Shown in pieces: positions 27,402-36,183 of a stretch of 64,000 nt of DNA. Both the position numbers and the translations under genes were made by a program. The notes under the pieces were generated by a model, which saw nothing but the letters and a program-made list of their open reading frames with translations, had not been told where the DNA came from and made no database searches. Every line of letters begins with the position of its first letter. The first letter of the stretch is position 1. The DNA is from DASXQK01 sp963724385 (lineage in GTDB: Bacteria > Pseudomonadota > Alphaproteobacteria > Dongiales > Dongiaceae), in the NCBI GenBank assembly GCA_963724385.1, contig CAVRUJ010000002.1:806001-870000 (forward strand), in the 5' to 3' direction.

Positions 27402-27489
27402 TGGTTGGCGGAAAGGGAAAAATGGACCGTCAAGAAACAATTGCCTTTTGGCGATCCGGCTCGCCTCAAGTCGTCAGCGGGAGGTGATT

Positions 27490-28227
27490 GTGGGACCTGC
27501 GGTCGCTATTGCTCGTGGGAAGAGCTTGCCTGTCGATAGGAAGAACGCGTCCGTTGCTGCGGACAAGAATCACCCGACTGCCGAATGGGAAATCCTCTTG
27601 GCTGGAATCTCCCGCGGGAAAACCATTTTAGAATACCGTGCGAAGCGCAACATCTTCAGGCAAGGAGAGCCTGCAGAATCCATGTTCTTTATCGGACGAG
27701 GCAAGGTGAAGCTCGCAGTTACGTCCTTCGAAGGCAAGGAAGCGATAGTCGCCACTCTGGGCTCAGGTGAATTCTTCGGTGAAGGATGCCTGGCAGGCCA
27801 GCCGTTGCGCATGGCAACGGCTATTTCAGTCGAAGATTGTACTCTTACTAGGGTCGAAAAGCCGATAATGGCCAGGATGCTCCACGAAGAGATGGGACTC
27901 GCGGAAATGTTTGTCACTCATCTGCTTTCCCGAAACATTCGATACGAGGCGGATCTCGTCGATCAGATGTTCAACTCCAGCGAGGTGCGTCTAGCTCGGA
28001 TACTCTTACTGCTGTCCCATTTTAGCGAGGAGAGCAAGACTGAAACTGTAGTTCCCGGGATCAACCATCAGCACTTGTCAGAAATGGTTGGCACAACCCG
28101 GTCACGGATCAATTTTTTCATGAATAAATTCAGGAAGCTTGGCTTTATCGAATACAACAGCCGCGAAATGACGGTCCACAGCGGCCTCCTCAAGGTAGTC
28201 CGTCACTCTTCAGAAGGCGATTCATAA
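27490..28227 (+). CDS. Crp/Fnr-family transcription regulator
   Basis: GTG 27490 follows GGGAGGTGATT; a longer start at 27448 is possible. A cyclic-nucleotide-binding-type jelly roll spans about residues 45-160 (NIFRQGEPAESMFFIGRGKV, GSGEFFGEGCLAGQPLRMAT). The Crp-type winged helix is INHQHLSEMVGTTRSRINFF then MNKFRKLGFIEYNSREMTVH. No Fnr iron-sulfur cysteines are present, so it senses a ligand other than O2. The gene is intact, unlike the adjacent kai genes, and probably belongs to the same unit. Confidence 0.85.
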   Translation: MGPAVAIARGKSLPVDRKNASVAADKNHPTAEWEILLAGISRGKTILEYRAKRNIFRQGEPAESMFFIGRGKVKLAVTSFEGKEAIVATLGSGEFFGEGCLAGQPLRMATAISVEDCTLTRVEKPIMARMLHEEMGLAEMFVTHLLSRNIRYEADLVDQMFNSSEVRLARILLLLSHFSEESKTETVVPGINHQHLSEMVGTTRSRINFFMNKFRKLGFIEYNSREMTVHSGLLKVVRHSSEGDS

Positions 28228-28481
28228 CACAAATGATAGAAACGGTCGTTGAGCATTTCGCTCCCGCATCTTCTAGAGATACAACCTCCAGGCGATGTTT
28301 TTCCGGTCGTTTTGCGCACCGCATTTCCGCCTGCGACACCGAATTTGATCAAAATGGTGCGTTGTAGGGCGCAAAAATGCGATGCCGTAAAGAATTTTTC
28401 GCAGATGTTGGGCGGTGGCCCGCGCTCCGGCTAAGTTGGTTGTTGCAAGACGAACCGACGGCACCGAGGAGAGAGCCACCA
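28228..28481. other. no gene recognised
   Basis: Intergenic; no terminator with a T tract and no repeat seen. A small frame at 28249-28434 has no protein-like features. Confidence 0.3.
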
Positions 28482-28750
28482 TGGAAGAGGATAGCAAAGG
28501 AACGGCGCTGAGCAACGTGATCCGGATCGACGACGCCCGGGTCAAGGATCATCTGGACAAGATTGTCCGAGGAACGGTCGAGGAGACGCTGAACGCGATG
28601 CTGGATGCCGAGGCTGGCCGGCTCTGAGACGCCGGGCGATACGAACGGACGGACGCCCGGCGGGACACGCGGTCTGGGAGCTACGAGCGGAAGCTGCAGA
28701 CGAAGGCGGGCTCGGTAAGGCTGAAGTTGCCCAAGCTGCGACAGCGCTGC
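28482..28750 (+). pseudogene. IS256-family (Mutator-type) transposase, N-terminal fragment
   Basis: ATG 28482 gives MEEDSKGTALSNVIRIDDAR, then VRGTVEETLNAMLDAEAGRL. A TGA interrupts the frame at 28625, but the same frame continues YERTDARRDTRSGSYERKLQ and TKAGSVRLKLPKLRQ before similarity ends near 28750. This is the opening of IS256-group transposases; the DDE catalytic domain is gone. No terminal inverted repeat is visible. Confidence 0.65.
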
Positions 28751-28951
28751 TACGAATGGTGCGCGCGAAGCTGAACTATCAACCAAGACGGTGAATTTAG
28801 CGCCATGTGTTGCAGACCTCCTTGCGTCTCGTTCAATCTGCTTCAGTATAGGTGCGTGCTCAAACTTGATTTTGAAGACCGGGGCGAGGCAGCTAGCCAA
28901 TTGAAAACATTGGTGGTGAGGCCAGTCCTCAGCGAACCCGTCTCCACATGG

Positions 28952-29104
28952 AATTCCCTGATAAGCAGGGAATTAACAAGGAATATGCGGTGGAATAGCC
29001 TTTTTTGGCTACCCCGCAAGCTCGCATGTCACAGCAATTCCGGAAGCTTTTCGAAGAATTCCCTATGCAATGGAACAGGGAATTTTTCGGAGGATCAGGG
29101 AATT
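28952..29104. repeat. cluster of AATTCCCT/AGGGAATT inverted octamers
   Basis: AATTCCCT at 28952 and 29057; AGGGAATT at 28967, 29077 and 29097. The first pair can form a hairpin with a 7-base loop and the second with a 12-base loop. Five octamers in 153 bp is not expected by chance in DNA of this GC content. Confidence 0.55.
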
Positions 29105-29282
29105 GAATTGCGGGAACAGGGAACCTGCAGAAACGATCAGGGAGACGCTTTCGGCCCTACGACCTATAGATGCGCGTCGTAACGCATCACGATAGTACCT
29201 GCGTCCCCTTTTCGACGTGGAACACCGATACCGAGGTACACCAGCCTGGCCCGCAGCGACAGCTCCCGGCGCGCGAGGCCTG

Positions 29283-29302
29283 GTAGGTTCAAATCGGGGG
29301 AG
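29283..29302 (+). repeat. 20-bp repeat, copy 2
   Basis: Identical to 771-790. It forms the exact boundary at which the CobW reading frame is lost. Confidence 0.6.
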
Positions 29303-29416
29303 GGAGCGGATCAGCGTCGTCTTGCCGCTGCCGAGAAAGCCGGTGAGGACGGCGACCGGGATCGGCGCCTCACGGACCAGCTGCTGGCTGGCGGGCTCGG
29401 GTAGGGCGGCCGTCAC
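29303..29416 (-). pseudogene. CobW/G3E-family GTPase, N-terminal stub
   Basis: GTG 29416 overlaps the M20 hydrolase stop (GTGA). The frame reads EAPIPVAVLTGFLGSGKTTL then IRS, the beta strand and Walker A that open CobW/YjiA/Nha-type metallochaperone GTPases, and is cut at about codon 38 by the 20-bp repeat. The rest of the gene is missing, so a fusion or deletion removed it. Confidence 0.7.
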
Positions 29417-30804
29417 GTCTCGACCCAGGTAGCGTCCCAGAAGCTCTCCGGCGCGGTGGTCATGGTGCGATAGGCACCCAGCGGCGGTGGCGCGATGGTC
29501 TGGCCGGCGCGGCGGCGCTGCAGCTCGGCCTTGGCTTCGGCAAGGGCCGGTGCCGCGGTCATGAGTTCGACCGTGGTGAGGGCCAGGGCCTCGGAGGCCA
29601 TAAGCGGGCCGGGATAGCTGGCCGGGTGCCCGGTCAGGGCCGAGCAGGCCCAGTTGTGCAACGGCACCTGCTCCGGTATCGCCCAATTGGCCCGCGCCAG
29701 GGGCACATGCCAACTCGCCTCGCCGTCGTCCTGGCCATAGGGGTCGTGTCCCTCGGTATAGAGCGCCAAGCCGCGATCGAGCTTGAAGGGCTCCTTCGGC
29801 CGGACCGCATGCGCGAGGGCCTCCATCCAGGCGACATCGTCGGCGCCGTAGCGCGGGGGGCCGACACGCTCGAGGTTGCGCAGGAGAATTTTCGCCAGCA
29901 CGTCGTTGGCGAGATAGCCGCGCGTTCCGGCGATGAATTGCTCGCGAAAGCCTATGGCGCACATCCTGGCGGCCTGCTCGGCGACCCCTGCCACGAAGCG
30001 ATAGACGGCCTCCGCGAGGCTGAAATCCACATGGCGGGTGACGAGCCAGAGCCGAGCTTCGTCGGGCGTGACGCTGGGCATATGCCCTCCCACTCGCAAG
30101 ACATGCTCGACCGAGGTGTCGGGAAAATGATGCGCCCGAAGCCGCTCGATGGACTGCACGGCGACTTCTGCCGCATCCAAGGCGTTCTGCCGGCGAACCC
30201 CGCCGCCATGGCCGGATTCGCCGATGAACACCATCTCGCCACTCACCACCGATTGGCAGGGCCGGGATATGGCACCGCTCTGGTAGTCGGCATGAGAGGT
30301 AAGCAGAGCGTCGAAGCCCTCGAAGGCTCCGGCGCGGAGCAGGGCCAGCTTCCCCCAGACGATCTCCTCCGCCGGGCAGCCGATGGCGACGACTTCGCCG
30401 CCGATGCCGGCCTCCGCCATGGCCCGCCGGGCGGCAATGGCGGCGCCGACATTGGCCGGTCCGATCTGGTTGTGGCCGCAGGAATGTCCTGCCCGCTTGC
30501 CGCTGGCCTCGCGTCGCGGGACAGCCTTGTTGCCGGTGCCGGGCAACGCATCGTACTCGGCCAGAAGGCCGATCCGCGGACCCGCGCTGCTCCCCCACGT
30601 CGCTAGAAATGCCGTCGGCAAACCGTGGGCGCCGCGCTCAACTCTGAAGCCTTCCCGGTCGAGCCAGTCGCACAGCGCAGCCGCCGAGGCGCGCTCCATG
30701 TTGGGCAGTTCGGCCTCGGCCCACAGAATGCCGAAAAGCCGCTCGATCTCGGGGCGAAGCCCAGCCCAATGACGCCGTACCGAGGCAACATCATGGTCCC
30801 GCAT
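29413..30804 (-). CDS. M20-family amidohydrolase (AbgB-like)
   Basis: ATG 30804 (MRDHDVASVRRHWAGLRPEI) follows GGAGGGATTGCC. The M20D fold is clear: GLLAEYDALPG, the metal site AGHSCGHN, CPAEEIVWGK (catalytic Glu), LLTSHADYQSG and the lid domain GESGHGGG. At 463 aa it fits the AbgB/HipO-like group, which hydrolyses N-acyl or N-aminobenzoyl amino acids. The substrate is not predictable. It is coupled to the broken CobW gene by GTGA, so a metal chaperone may once have served this enzyme. It is the first gene of the intact catabolic region. Confidence 0.8.
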   Translation of the reverse strand: MRDHDVASVRRHWAGLRPEIERLFGILWAEAELPNMERASAAALCDWLDREGFRVERGAHGLPTAFLATWGSSAGPRIGLLAEYDALPGTGNKAVPRREASGKRAGHSCGHNQIGPANVGAAIAARRAMAEAGIGGEVVAIGCPAEEIVWGKLALLRAGAFEGFDALLTSHADYQSGAISRPCQSVVSGEMVFIGESGHGGGVRRQNALDAAEVAVQSIERLRAHHFPDTSVEHVLRVGGHMPSVTPDEARLWLVTRHVDFSLAEAVYRFVAGVAEQAARMCAIGFREQFIAGTRGYLANDVLAKILLRNLERVGPPRYGADDVAWMEALAHAVRPKEPFKLDRGLALYTEGHDPYGQDDGEASWHVPLARANWAIPEQVPLHNWACSALTGHPASYPGPLMASEALALTTVELMTAAPALAEAKAELQRRRAGQTIAPPPLGAYRTMTTAPESFWDATWVET

Positions 30805-30898
30805 GGCAATCCCTCCGCGTCCAGCGCCGGGCGCCGTCCGATGAGACCATGCCTCGCGGTGTGCGTGACGTCCAGCTAAGGGTCCCGATGGGAGACTC

Positions 30899-32506
30899 TT
30901 ATAGGGGTGGCGTTCGCCCAAGGATCATGTCCGAGGCCTTTTCCGCGATCATGATGGTTGGCGCGTTCGTATTGCCGGTAACGAGTGCCGGCATGATCGA
31001 GGCGTCGACAACCCACAGCCCATCGACGCCGCGAACGCGCAGCGACGCATCGACGACCGCCATCGGGTCGGAGTCGACCCCCATTTTGCAGGTACCCGAG
31101 GGGTGATAGCCTGAGATGGCATTGCGACGCACATGATCCAAGATTTCGGCGTCGCATTTCACGGTCGCCCCTGGCGATATCTCCGTGCCGCGGTAGCGAT
31201 CGAACGCCTTCTGATGCGTGATCTCGCGCGCCGCATGCACGCCGTCGACCATCTCGCGCCGGTCCTTTTCCTCACTCAGGTAGCGCGGGTCGATGACGGG
31301 CGCATCCATCATGCGGTGGGAATTCAGCCTGATCGTACCGCGGCTGTCCGGGCGCATCTGATTGACGTTGATCTGAAAGCCGGCCGCCCTCTTCCGGTTG
31401 CTCTTCCGGTCGTCAACCAGCAGCATTGGCGTGAAGAAGAGCTGCAATTCGGGCGCAACCGTTTCATCGCCGCCGATGGATTTGAACGCGCCGCCGCTCC
31501 AGAAGGGGTGGGCACCTGGCCCGGACCTGGTCAGGAGGTAACGCAGGCCGAGCATGACGGCTCTGTCGACGCGCTGGTAGCGGTCGAACGTCGCCGAGGG
31601 ATCGGTCGTCTCGTACTGGACAGGAAGATCGGGATGATCCTGGAGATTTTCGCCCACCCCCGGCAGATCAGCGGCCACGGGGATGCCGAGACGGCGCAGT
31701 TCGGCGGGTGGCCCGATGCCCGATACCATGAGTAGTTGGGGCGAGGCGATCGCGCCGAGCGACAGGATCACCTTACCGGCGGCGATGTCCTCGCCGCGTT
31801 CGCCTTTGCGGACCGACACGCCGACCGCGCGCCCCCGATTGACGATGATTCGCTCGCAGGATGTGCCCGATCGGATGGTGAGGTTCTTCCGATGGAAGAT
31901 CGGGTGCAGATAGCTCGAAGCGGTATCGCTCCGACGTCCCTTGCTGACACTCACATCATAGATGCCATAACCGTGCTGGCGTGCGCCGTTGAAATCATCA
32001 TTACGCGCGTATCCGGCTTGCGCCGCAGCCTCAAGGAATGCCAGGTCTATGCCTGCGGCGCAGCCGGCGGCACTGGTCTTCAAAGGTCCGCGACGGCCAT
32101 GGAATTGGTCCTCGCCGCGATGGCTGGTCTCCATGCGCTTGAAGTACGGGAGAACGTCGGCATAGGACCAGCCATCCAGCCCTCGCTGACGCCAGCCGTC
32201 GTAATCCGCCGCGTTGCCGCGGATGTAGATCATCCCATTGATCGTAGACGAACCGCCAAGACGCCGGCCCCGCGGCCAAGACACTTGGCGTCCGAACAAC
32301 TCGGTCTGTGGCGCTGTACGGTAACCCCAATCGTAAGAGCGCCTGCCCAGGACGAACCCATTGGCGGTCGGCATGCTGACGAAGATGCTCCGCCGGGCCG
32401 AACCCGCCTCGATCAACAGAACCTTGCAGGCGGGATCAGCGCTCAGACGGTTGGCCAGCACGCAGCCAGCCGATCCACCTCCCACGATCACAAAGTCGAA
32501 TGCCAT
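30899..32506 (-). CDS. GMC-family FAD oxidoreductase (choline/alcohol dehydrogenase-like)
   Basis: The 535-aa protein opens MAFDFVIVGGGSAGCVLANR (FAD dinucleotide fold). It has the GMC signature GGSSTINGMIYIRGN at about residues 84-98, a second signature GAIASPQLLMVSGIGP, and the C-terminal HPSGTCKMG with the active-site His. Family members oxidise primary alcohols, choline or sugars to aldehydes or lactones. No signal peptide is seen. The start ATG 32506 follows CGGAGAGGCGAA. In the cluster it could supply an aldehyde to the dehydrogenases further right. Confidence 0.88.
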   Translation of the reverse strand: MAFDFVIVGGGSAGCVLANRLSADPACKVLLIEAGSARRSIFVSMPTANGFVLGRRSYDWGYRTAPQTELFGRQVSWPRGRRLGGSSTINGMIYIRGNAADYDGWRQRGLDGWSYADVLPYFKRMETSHRGEDQFHGRRGPLKTSAAGCAAGIDLAFLEAAAQAGYARNDDFNGARQHGYGIYDVSVSKGRRSDTASSYLHPIFHRKNLTIRSGTSCERIIVNRGRAVGVSVRKGERGEDIAAGKVILSLGAIASPQLLMVSGIGPPAELRRLGIPVAADLPGVGENLQDHPDLPVQYETTDPSATFDRYQRVDRAVMLGLRYLLTRSGPGAHPFWSGGAFKSIGGDETVAPELQLFFTPMLLVDDRKSNRKRAAGFQINVNQMRPDSRGTIRLNSHRMMDAPVIDPRYLSEEKDRREMVDGVHAAREITHQKAFDRYRGTEISPGATVKCDAEILDHVRRNAISGYHPSGTCKMGVDSDPMAVVDASLRVRGVDGLWVVDASIMPALVTGNTNAPTIMIAEKASDMILGRTPPL

Positions 32507-32687
32507 TTCGCCTCTCCGGAACTGGCGCCATCAAGTTCACCGCCTCACGAGAGCCCATTGTGGCATAGACCAGGTTGCTACGGCTCGCTCAACGTTCACA
32601 ACCCTGTGCCCGTGCCTTGAAACCGCCCGTCGACGGCGCAATCTTCTCTGCGTGGCGCTTATTGGCCAGCCAATGTTGGAAATATCG
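32507..32687. other. divergent promoter region
   Basis: It lies between the GMC gene and the plus-strand secreted-protein gene. No operator is recognisable. Confidence 0.3.
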
Positions 32688-33152
32688 ATGCAGAGCCGGA
32701 TGTCGACAATTACCCTTGGTCCAGGAGTCGCTCGGAAGTTTTCTTTTCTGATGATCCTCATGTCGGCGATGTTGTTCAACTTCATCACCTCTTCGCCGGC
32801 ACAGGACCAACGGCCGAACCTGATGGCCTACCTGTACGTTCCTGTCGCTGATGTCACGAACCGGTTCGGCACACCAAAGTCCAGCCAGCGCGTGGCCAAC
32901 GGCGATACGATACTGATCTACGAATGGTCACGATCCGACCCCGGGGGTGGGTACACGGTCAGCAATGCGGAACCGCTCCACCCAACTGGGCTTCCTGCTG
33001 GCGTACCCTATTCGGGAAGTCCGATGGGAGCTGCTCGACGGTACATTCCAATGCAAACCGTGGAACTCGCACGTGAAGCCCGTTTCACCGTGGGCAGGGA
33101 TGGACAAGTGCGGGAGATCAGCTGGGATGGTGAAGGGTGCCTCGGCGACTGA
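32688..33152 (+). CDS. exported hypothetical, 154 aa
   Basis: ATG 32688 or 32700 opens a signal peptide (FSFLMILMSAMLFNFITSSP) cleaved near SPAQ. The mature part has VPVADVTNRFGTPKSSQRVA, DTILIYEWSRSDPGGGYTVS and ARFTVGRDGQVREISWDGEG. The strand-turn pattern resembles small BamE-like or SmpA-like periplasmic domains, but similarity is weak. No function is assigned. Confidence 0.45.
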   Translation: MQSRMSTITLGPGVARKFSFLMILMSAMLFNFITSSPAQDQRPNLMAYLYVPVADVTNRFGTPKSSQRVANGDTILIYEWSRSDPGGGYTVSNAEPLHPTGLPAGVPYSGSPMGAARRYIPMQTVELAREARFTVGRDGQVREISWDGEGCLGD

Positions 33153-33487
33153 ACGGCAGGACCGTCTTGCCATGCGGGGAGAGCCCTGCCCTTCTCGTCC
33201 AGTAGGAAGTATCGAGTCACTCGGCTCTCGACCATATCTCCTGAATTTAAGTGAGAGCGTCATCTTCGGTTACCGCGAAAAACGCGATCCGAGCCGACAG
33301 GCACCATCAGCCCGAACATAAGACAGCCGTTGGTCACCCCTGGAGGAAGGCCTTATCCGCACCGTCGCGAAAGGCGGCTTTACTCCGTGCTCCACGTTCA
33401 CTCGCTCGGGGTATCCGATCCATTGTTCTGCTGAGGACCGTCGATGCATCCACTATCGTGAGAACGCAACATCGGAGGAGCGAAACC
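33153..33487. other. no gene recognised
   Basis: Intergenic between two plus-strand genes. A GGAGGAG ribosome site at the right end belongs to the next gene. Nothing else is seen. Confidence 0.3.
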
Positions 33488-34081
33488 ATGATCTACGTGG
33501 AATTCATCGAACGCGACCGATGGATGCCGATAGAGATCTTTCGCCTCCTCGGCGATCAGGAGGCCAGCTGGGTCGAAGGCTCGGTCGACAGGATGGTGCT
33601 GCAGCTGGGGCGGACGCTCCGCCTCGGCCCCCAGCCGAGCTATCTTTGTCTCTGGGACATTCCGGACATCTCCCGTCTCGATGCCTGGGAGGCCTATTTC
33701 CAGTCGGTCGCCGCCCTGCAAAATCGGCGGAGCCAAGGGATGCATCGGGCGATCCATATCGCCCGTGCGGGGCTCTACGATGCGCTGCAACAGGACGCGG
33801 ACACGCGGGCGCCCCTCTACATCGTCGAATATTGCGCCGCGCGAGGCGAGGACGCAAAGATCCGCGGCATCTTTGCCGAGCGAGGAGCGCGCCACGCGGA
33901 TCTGAGGCAGCTCTTTCTGCTCCGGCGTCTGGGGCGAATAGGCCCAGACCCGGGCCTGATCTCGATCTGGGGTGCGCCGTCCTACGCCGCAGCGGAACCG
34001 CTGATCCGGACGGCCGGTCAGCCCGATCTCGACTTCGTGGATGTTGGCATCTACCGCCGTTTTGGCGAGGAGACGTTGTGA
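33488..34081 (+). CDS. conserved hypothetical, 197 aa (ferredoxin-like fold suspected)
   Basis: ATG 33488 follows GGAGGAGCGAAACC. The sequence MIYVEFIERDRWMPIEIFRL, YLCLWDIPDISRLDAWEAYF and, later, APLYIVEYCAARGEDAKI and GLISIWGAPSYAAAEPLIR looks like two alpha+beta units of the dimeric-barrel (NIPSNAP/Dabb-like) type in tandem. No catalytic motif is recognised. It is convergent with the ATP-grasp gene. A role in the catabolic pathway is inferred from position only. Confidence 0.5.
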   Translation: MIYVEFIERDRWMPIEIFRLLGDQEASWVEGSVDRMVLQLGRTLRLGPQPSYLCLWDIPDISRLDAWEAYFQSVAALQNRRSQGMHRAIHIARAGLYDALQQDADTRAPLYIVEYCAARGEDAKIRGIFAERGARHADLRQLFLLRRLGRIGPDPGLISIWGAPSYAAAEPLIRTAGQPDLDFVDVGIYRRFGEETL

Positions 34082-34122
34082 GCAGCGCCACGAGGCCAGT
34101 GCCCTGATTCTCTGCGCAGCCT

Positions 34123-35107
34123 TTAAACGACTCGCTGGACCAGGGAGTTGTGAAGGAATTCGTGGAACCGGCTGGCGACCTGGTCAGCCAGCGGACGAGG
34201 CAGATTGCTCCATACCCCGTTGCAATTCACCTCCAGAATATGGAGTTCGCCATCCTTCGGGATCGCGTCGATAACCGCGTATCTAAGGCCGAGCAGGCGG
34301 CATGCCTCCAGCAACTTGGGGTGATGGCACTCGTAGTCCCAGGCGATCGACACGTCCTCCGTCGTCGCCTGCATCTCGCGTACGTCGACCACGCCTTCCG
34401 CCATGCGCCGGCGAAGCCGCACCGGGATTATCTTGGTGCCGAGCACATAGAACCGCATTTCATGGTCCGATTGGACATAGGGCTGGAAGATCGCGGGGTG
34501 GCTGAGCCGCTTACCCGGGGCGCCGCTAAGCCGCGTGCTGCTGAAGACGCCGGAGGAGACGATTGCGCCCTCCGACAGGTTCTTGCGGACCTGCATTCCG
34601 GCCGCGCTGACGGGCGTCGATTGGGCGACCCGGACGGGGAGGATGGGAAGTCCCGCTTCGCGGAGCCGCTGCATCTGGGTGAGCTTGTTGCAAGCGAAGC
34701 GGGCGCGCCGCGGATCGTTAATGCAATTCGCATGGCCGGCGAGGAAGACTTCGAGGAAGTCGCCGACGACGCGCCATTGGCGATCAGCAAACGCTGCTTC
34801 GGCACCGTTACCAGCAGGAGAGCGGATCGCCACGTCTTCGGGCTCGAAGGAGACCGGCATATAGAGGATGAGCCTGGCGGCTCCCACGTCGATAGTCCCG
34901 AAATCTGGATGGGTAAGCCGGAAACTGTCGCCGTCCCACTCGACTTCCGTGTCCGAGTTCGTTGAATTCGATCACGCGCACCGAGAGCTCCGGATGGGAC
35001 CGCCTGAATCGATTAAGCTCCAGGTAGTCGCCGATGATGCCGCGGCGCCCGGGGAAGCTGGCATTGGTTACGAAGGCGACTAGGTCTGGCGCTTGGTCGG
35101 CAGTCAT
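34123..35107 (-). pseudogene. ATP-grasp ligase-like protein, one frameshift
   Basis: From ATG 35107: MTADQAPDLVAFVTNASFPG, SVRVIEFNEL, a frame change at about 34960, then TEVEWDGDSFRLTHPDFGTI and DVGAARLILYMPVSFEPED. Residues after that give the ATP-grasp core: RFACNKLTQMQRLREAGLPI, IFQPYVQSDHEMRFYVLGTK and AIPKDGELHILEVNCNG (metal-binding E...N). The pre-ATP-grasp N-terminal part and the core resemble RimK/MvdD-type enzymes that ligate amino acids or peptides. About 328 aa when rejoined. Substrate unknown. Why a ligase sits in a degradative cluster is not explained. Confidence 0.6.
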
Positions 35108-35188
35108 CGCGATGCTTGTCCGGCCACCCAGATTAGCCGGTGCCGTTCTTACGGCGCAGCGCCGCTTTCTGCCCGGTCGAGTTGCTCG

Positions 35189-36064
35189 TCATGCGTAGCG
35201 CGGCACGACCATGAAGGCGAAGCTGAGCGGCTTCTCCGTGTAGTTCCAGTACTGATGCGGCGTGCCGGGGGGCAGATAGAGCAGATCCCAGGCGTCGAGC
35301 TCGAACCAGTCGAAGCTCTCCGGCAGGTAGACGTGAAGCCTGCCGCCCGTGACGAAAATCACTTTGTGGCCCGGATGGCTCCTGTCGTCGCTGCGGGCGC
35401 CGGCCATGAGATCCACAGTTCCAGCCGTCAGCTCCTTGGTGCTGACGAAAAGGGATTCAAGAATCGGGTGCTCGTCCCCTAGAACGAAATGCAGCGCATC
35501 GGATTTCCTGGCCGTGATCATACCGCCCTGGGTTTGCGCCCTGGCGCGGTTTTCCACCAGGGCATCCGGCCAATTTCCCAGCAGCTCTGTGCGGCCCGGC
35601 TTCTCGGTCTTGAACTTCGGCTTGGTCACGCCGAACTCGAGTTCGGAAACATGAGGCGGCCGCTCCTGCGGCGCATACCAGTCGAGCACGACGCATTCAT
35701 CGCCCGTGAAGTTGTAGCCAAAATGCCACTTGGCGCCACGCCAATGCACTGCTTCGCCGGCGCGCGCCACGGCCACCTCGCCCGTTTCCGGATCCTGCAC
35801 AGTCACCTCGCCCTTGAGGACGTAGTAAAAGCGATGCTGATCGAAAAACGCCTTCCAGCTGTCCGACGATTTGAAATAACCCCCCGGCTTAAGCCTGTAG
35901 ATGAGCGTGCCGACGGCCTCGTTGCGGCCGTAGATCACGTCGGCGATCTGCCCCGACTTGGCATCGCCCCAGAGGAAGCGTGAAGCCTCCCGATATCGCA
36001 CCAGGGTCGGGCCCTTAAAGGGGGTCACCTGCTTGGGTGCGTTCTTCGGCTTTTCGCTCGTCAT
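35189..36064 (-). CDS. bicupin protein
   Basis: ATG 36064 (MTSEKPKNAPKQV) follows GAGGGGACAG. Two cupin barrels: the first with FYYVLKGEVTVQDPETGEVA and EAVHWRGAKWHFGYNFTGDE, the second with HKVIFVTGGRLHVYLPESFD and LYLPPGTPHQYWNYTEKPLS. The second carries a G(X)5H-like site (PPGTPHQYW); the first keeps few metal ligands. At 291 aa it could be a dioxygenase, isomerase or binding protein. It reads in the same direction as the binding protein upstream and is 119 bp from it. Confidence 0.65.
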   Translation of the reverse strand: MTSEKPKNAPKQVTPFKGPTLVRYREASRFLWGDAKSGQIADVIYGRNEAVGTLIYRLKPGGYFKSSDSWKAFFDQHRFYYVLKGEVTVQDPETGEVAVARAGEAVHWRGAKWHFGYNFTGDECVVLDWYAPQERPPHVSELEFGVTKPKFKTEKPGRTELLGNWPDALVENRARAQTQGGMITARKSDALHFVLGDEHPILESLFVSTKELTAGTVDLMAGARSDDRSHPGHKVIFVTGGRLHVYLPESFDWFELDAWDLLYLPPGTPHQYWNYTEKPLSFAFMVVPRYA

Positions 36065-36183
36065 CTGTCCCCTCGGGAGAACGGATTTTCCGTCATCGCA
36101 GGGCAGGCGGGTGCCCCTGGCCTGGCACCCGCCCGCTGGCCTCAGACGCCAGCTACGCCCGCCCCGGCGCCTGGCAGCGGCGG

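Larger units (their letters stand above)
28751..29302. other. repeat-rich gap without genes
   Basis: Contains the AATTCCCT/AGGGAATT repeat cluster (28952-29104). The long plus-strand frame 28805-29182 has no protein-like composition. It lies between an IS fragment and a truncated CobW gene, so it is a likely recombination junction. Confidence 0.4.

Noticed and set aside
28805..29182. 125-codon plus-strand frame
   Set aside because: No protein-like composition; it crosses the AATTCCCT/AGGGAATT repeats.
29063..30598. 511-codon minus-strand frame containing the CobW start
   Set aside because: Most of it is an out-of-frame reading of the M20 hydrolase; only the last 38 codons of the CobW start are real.
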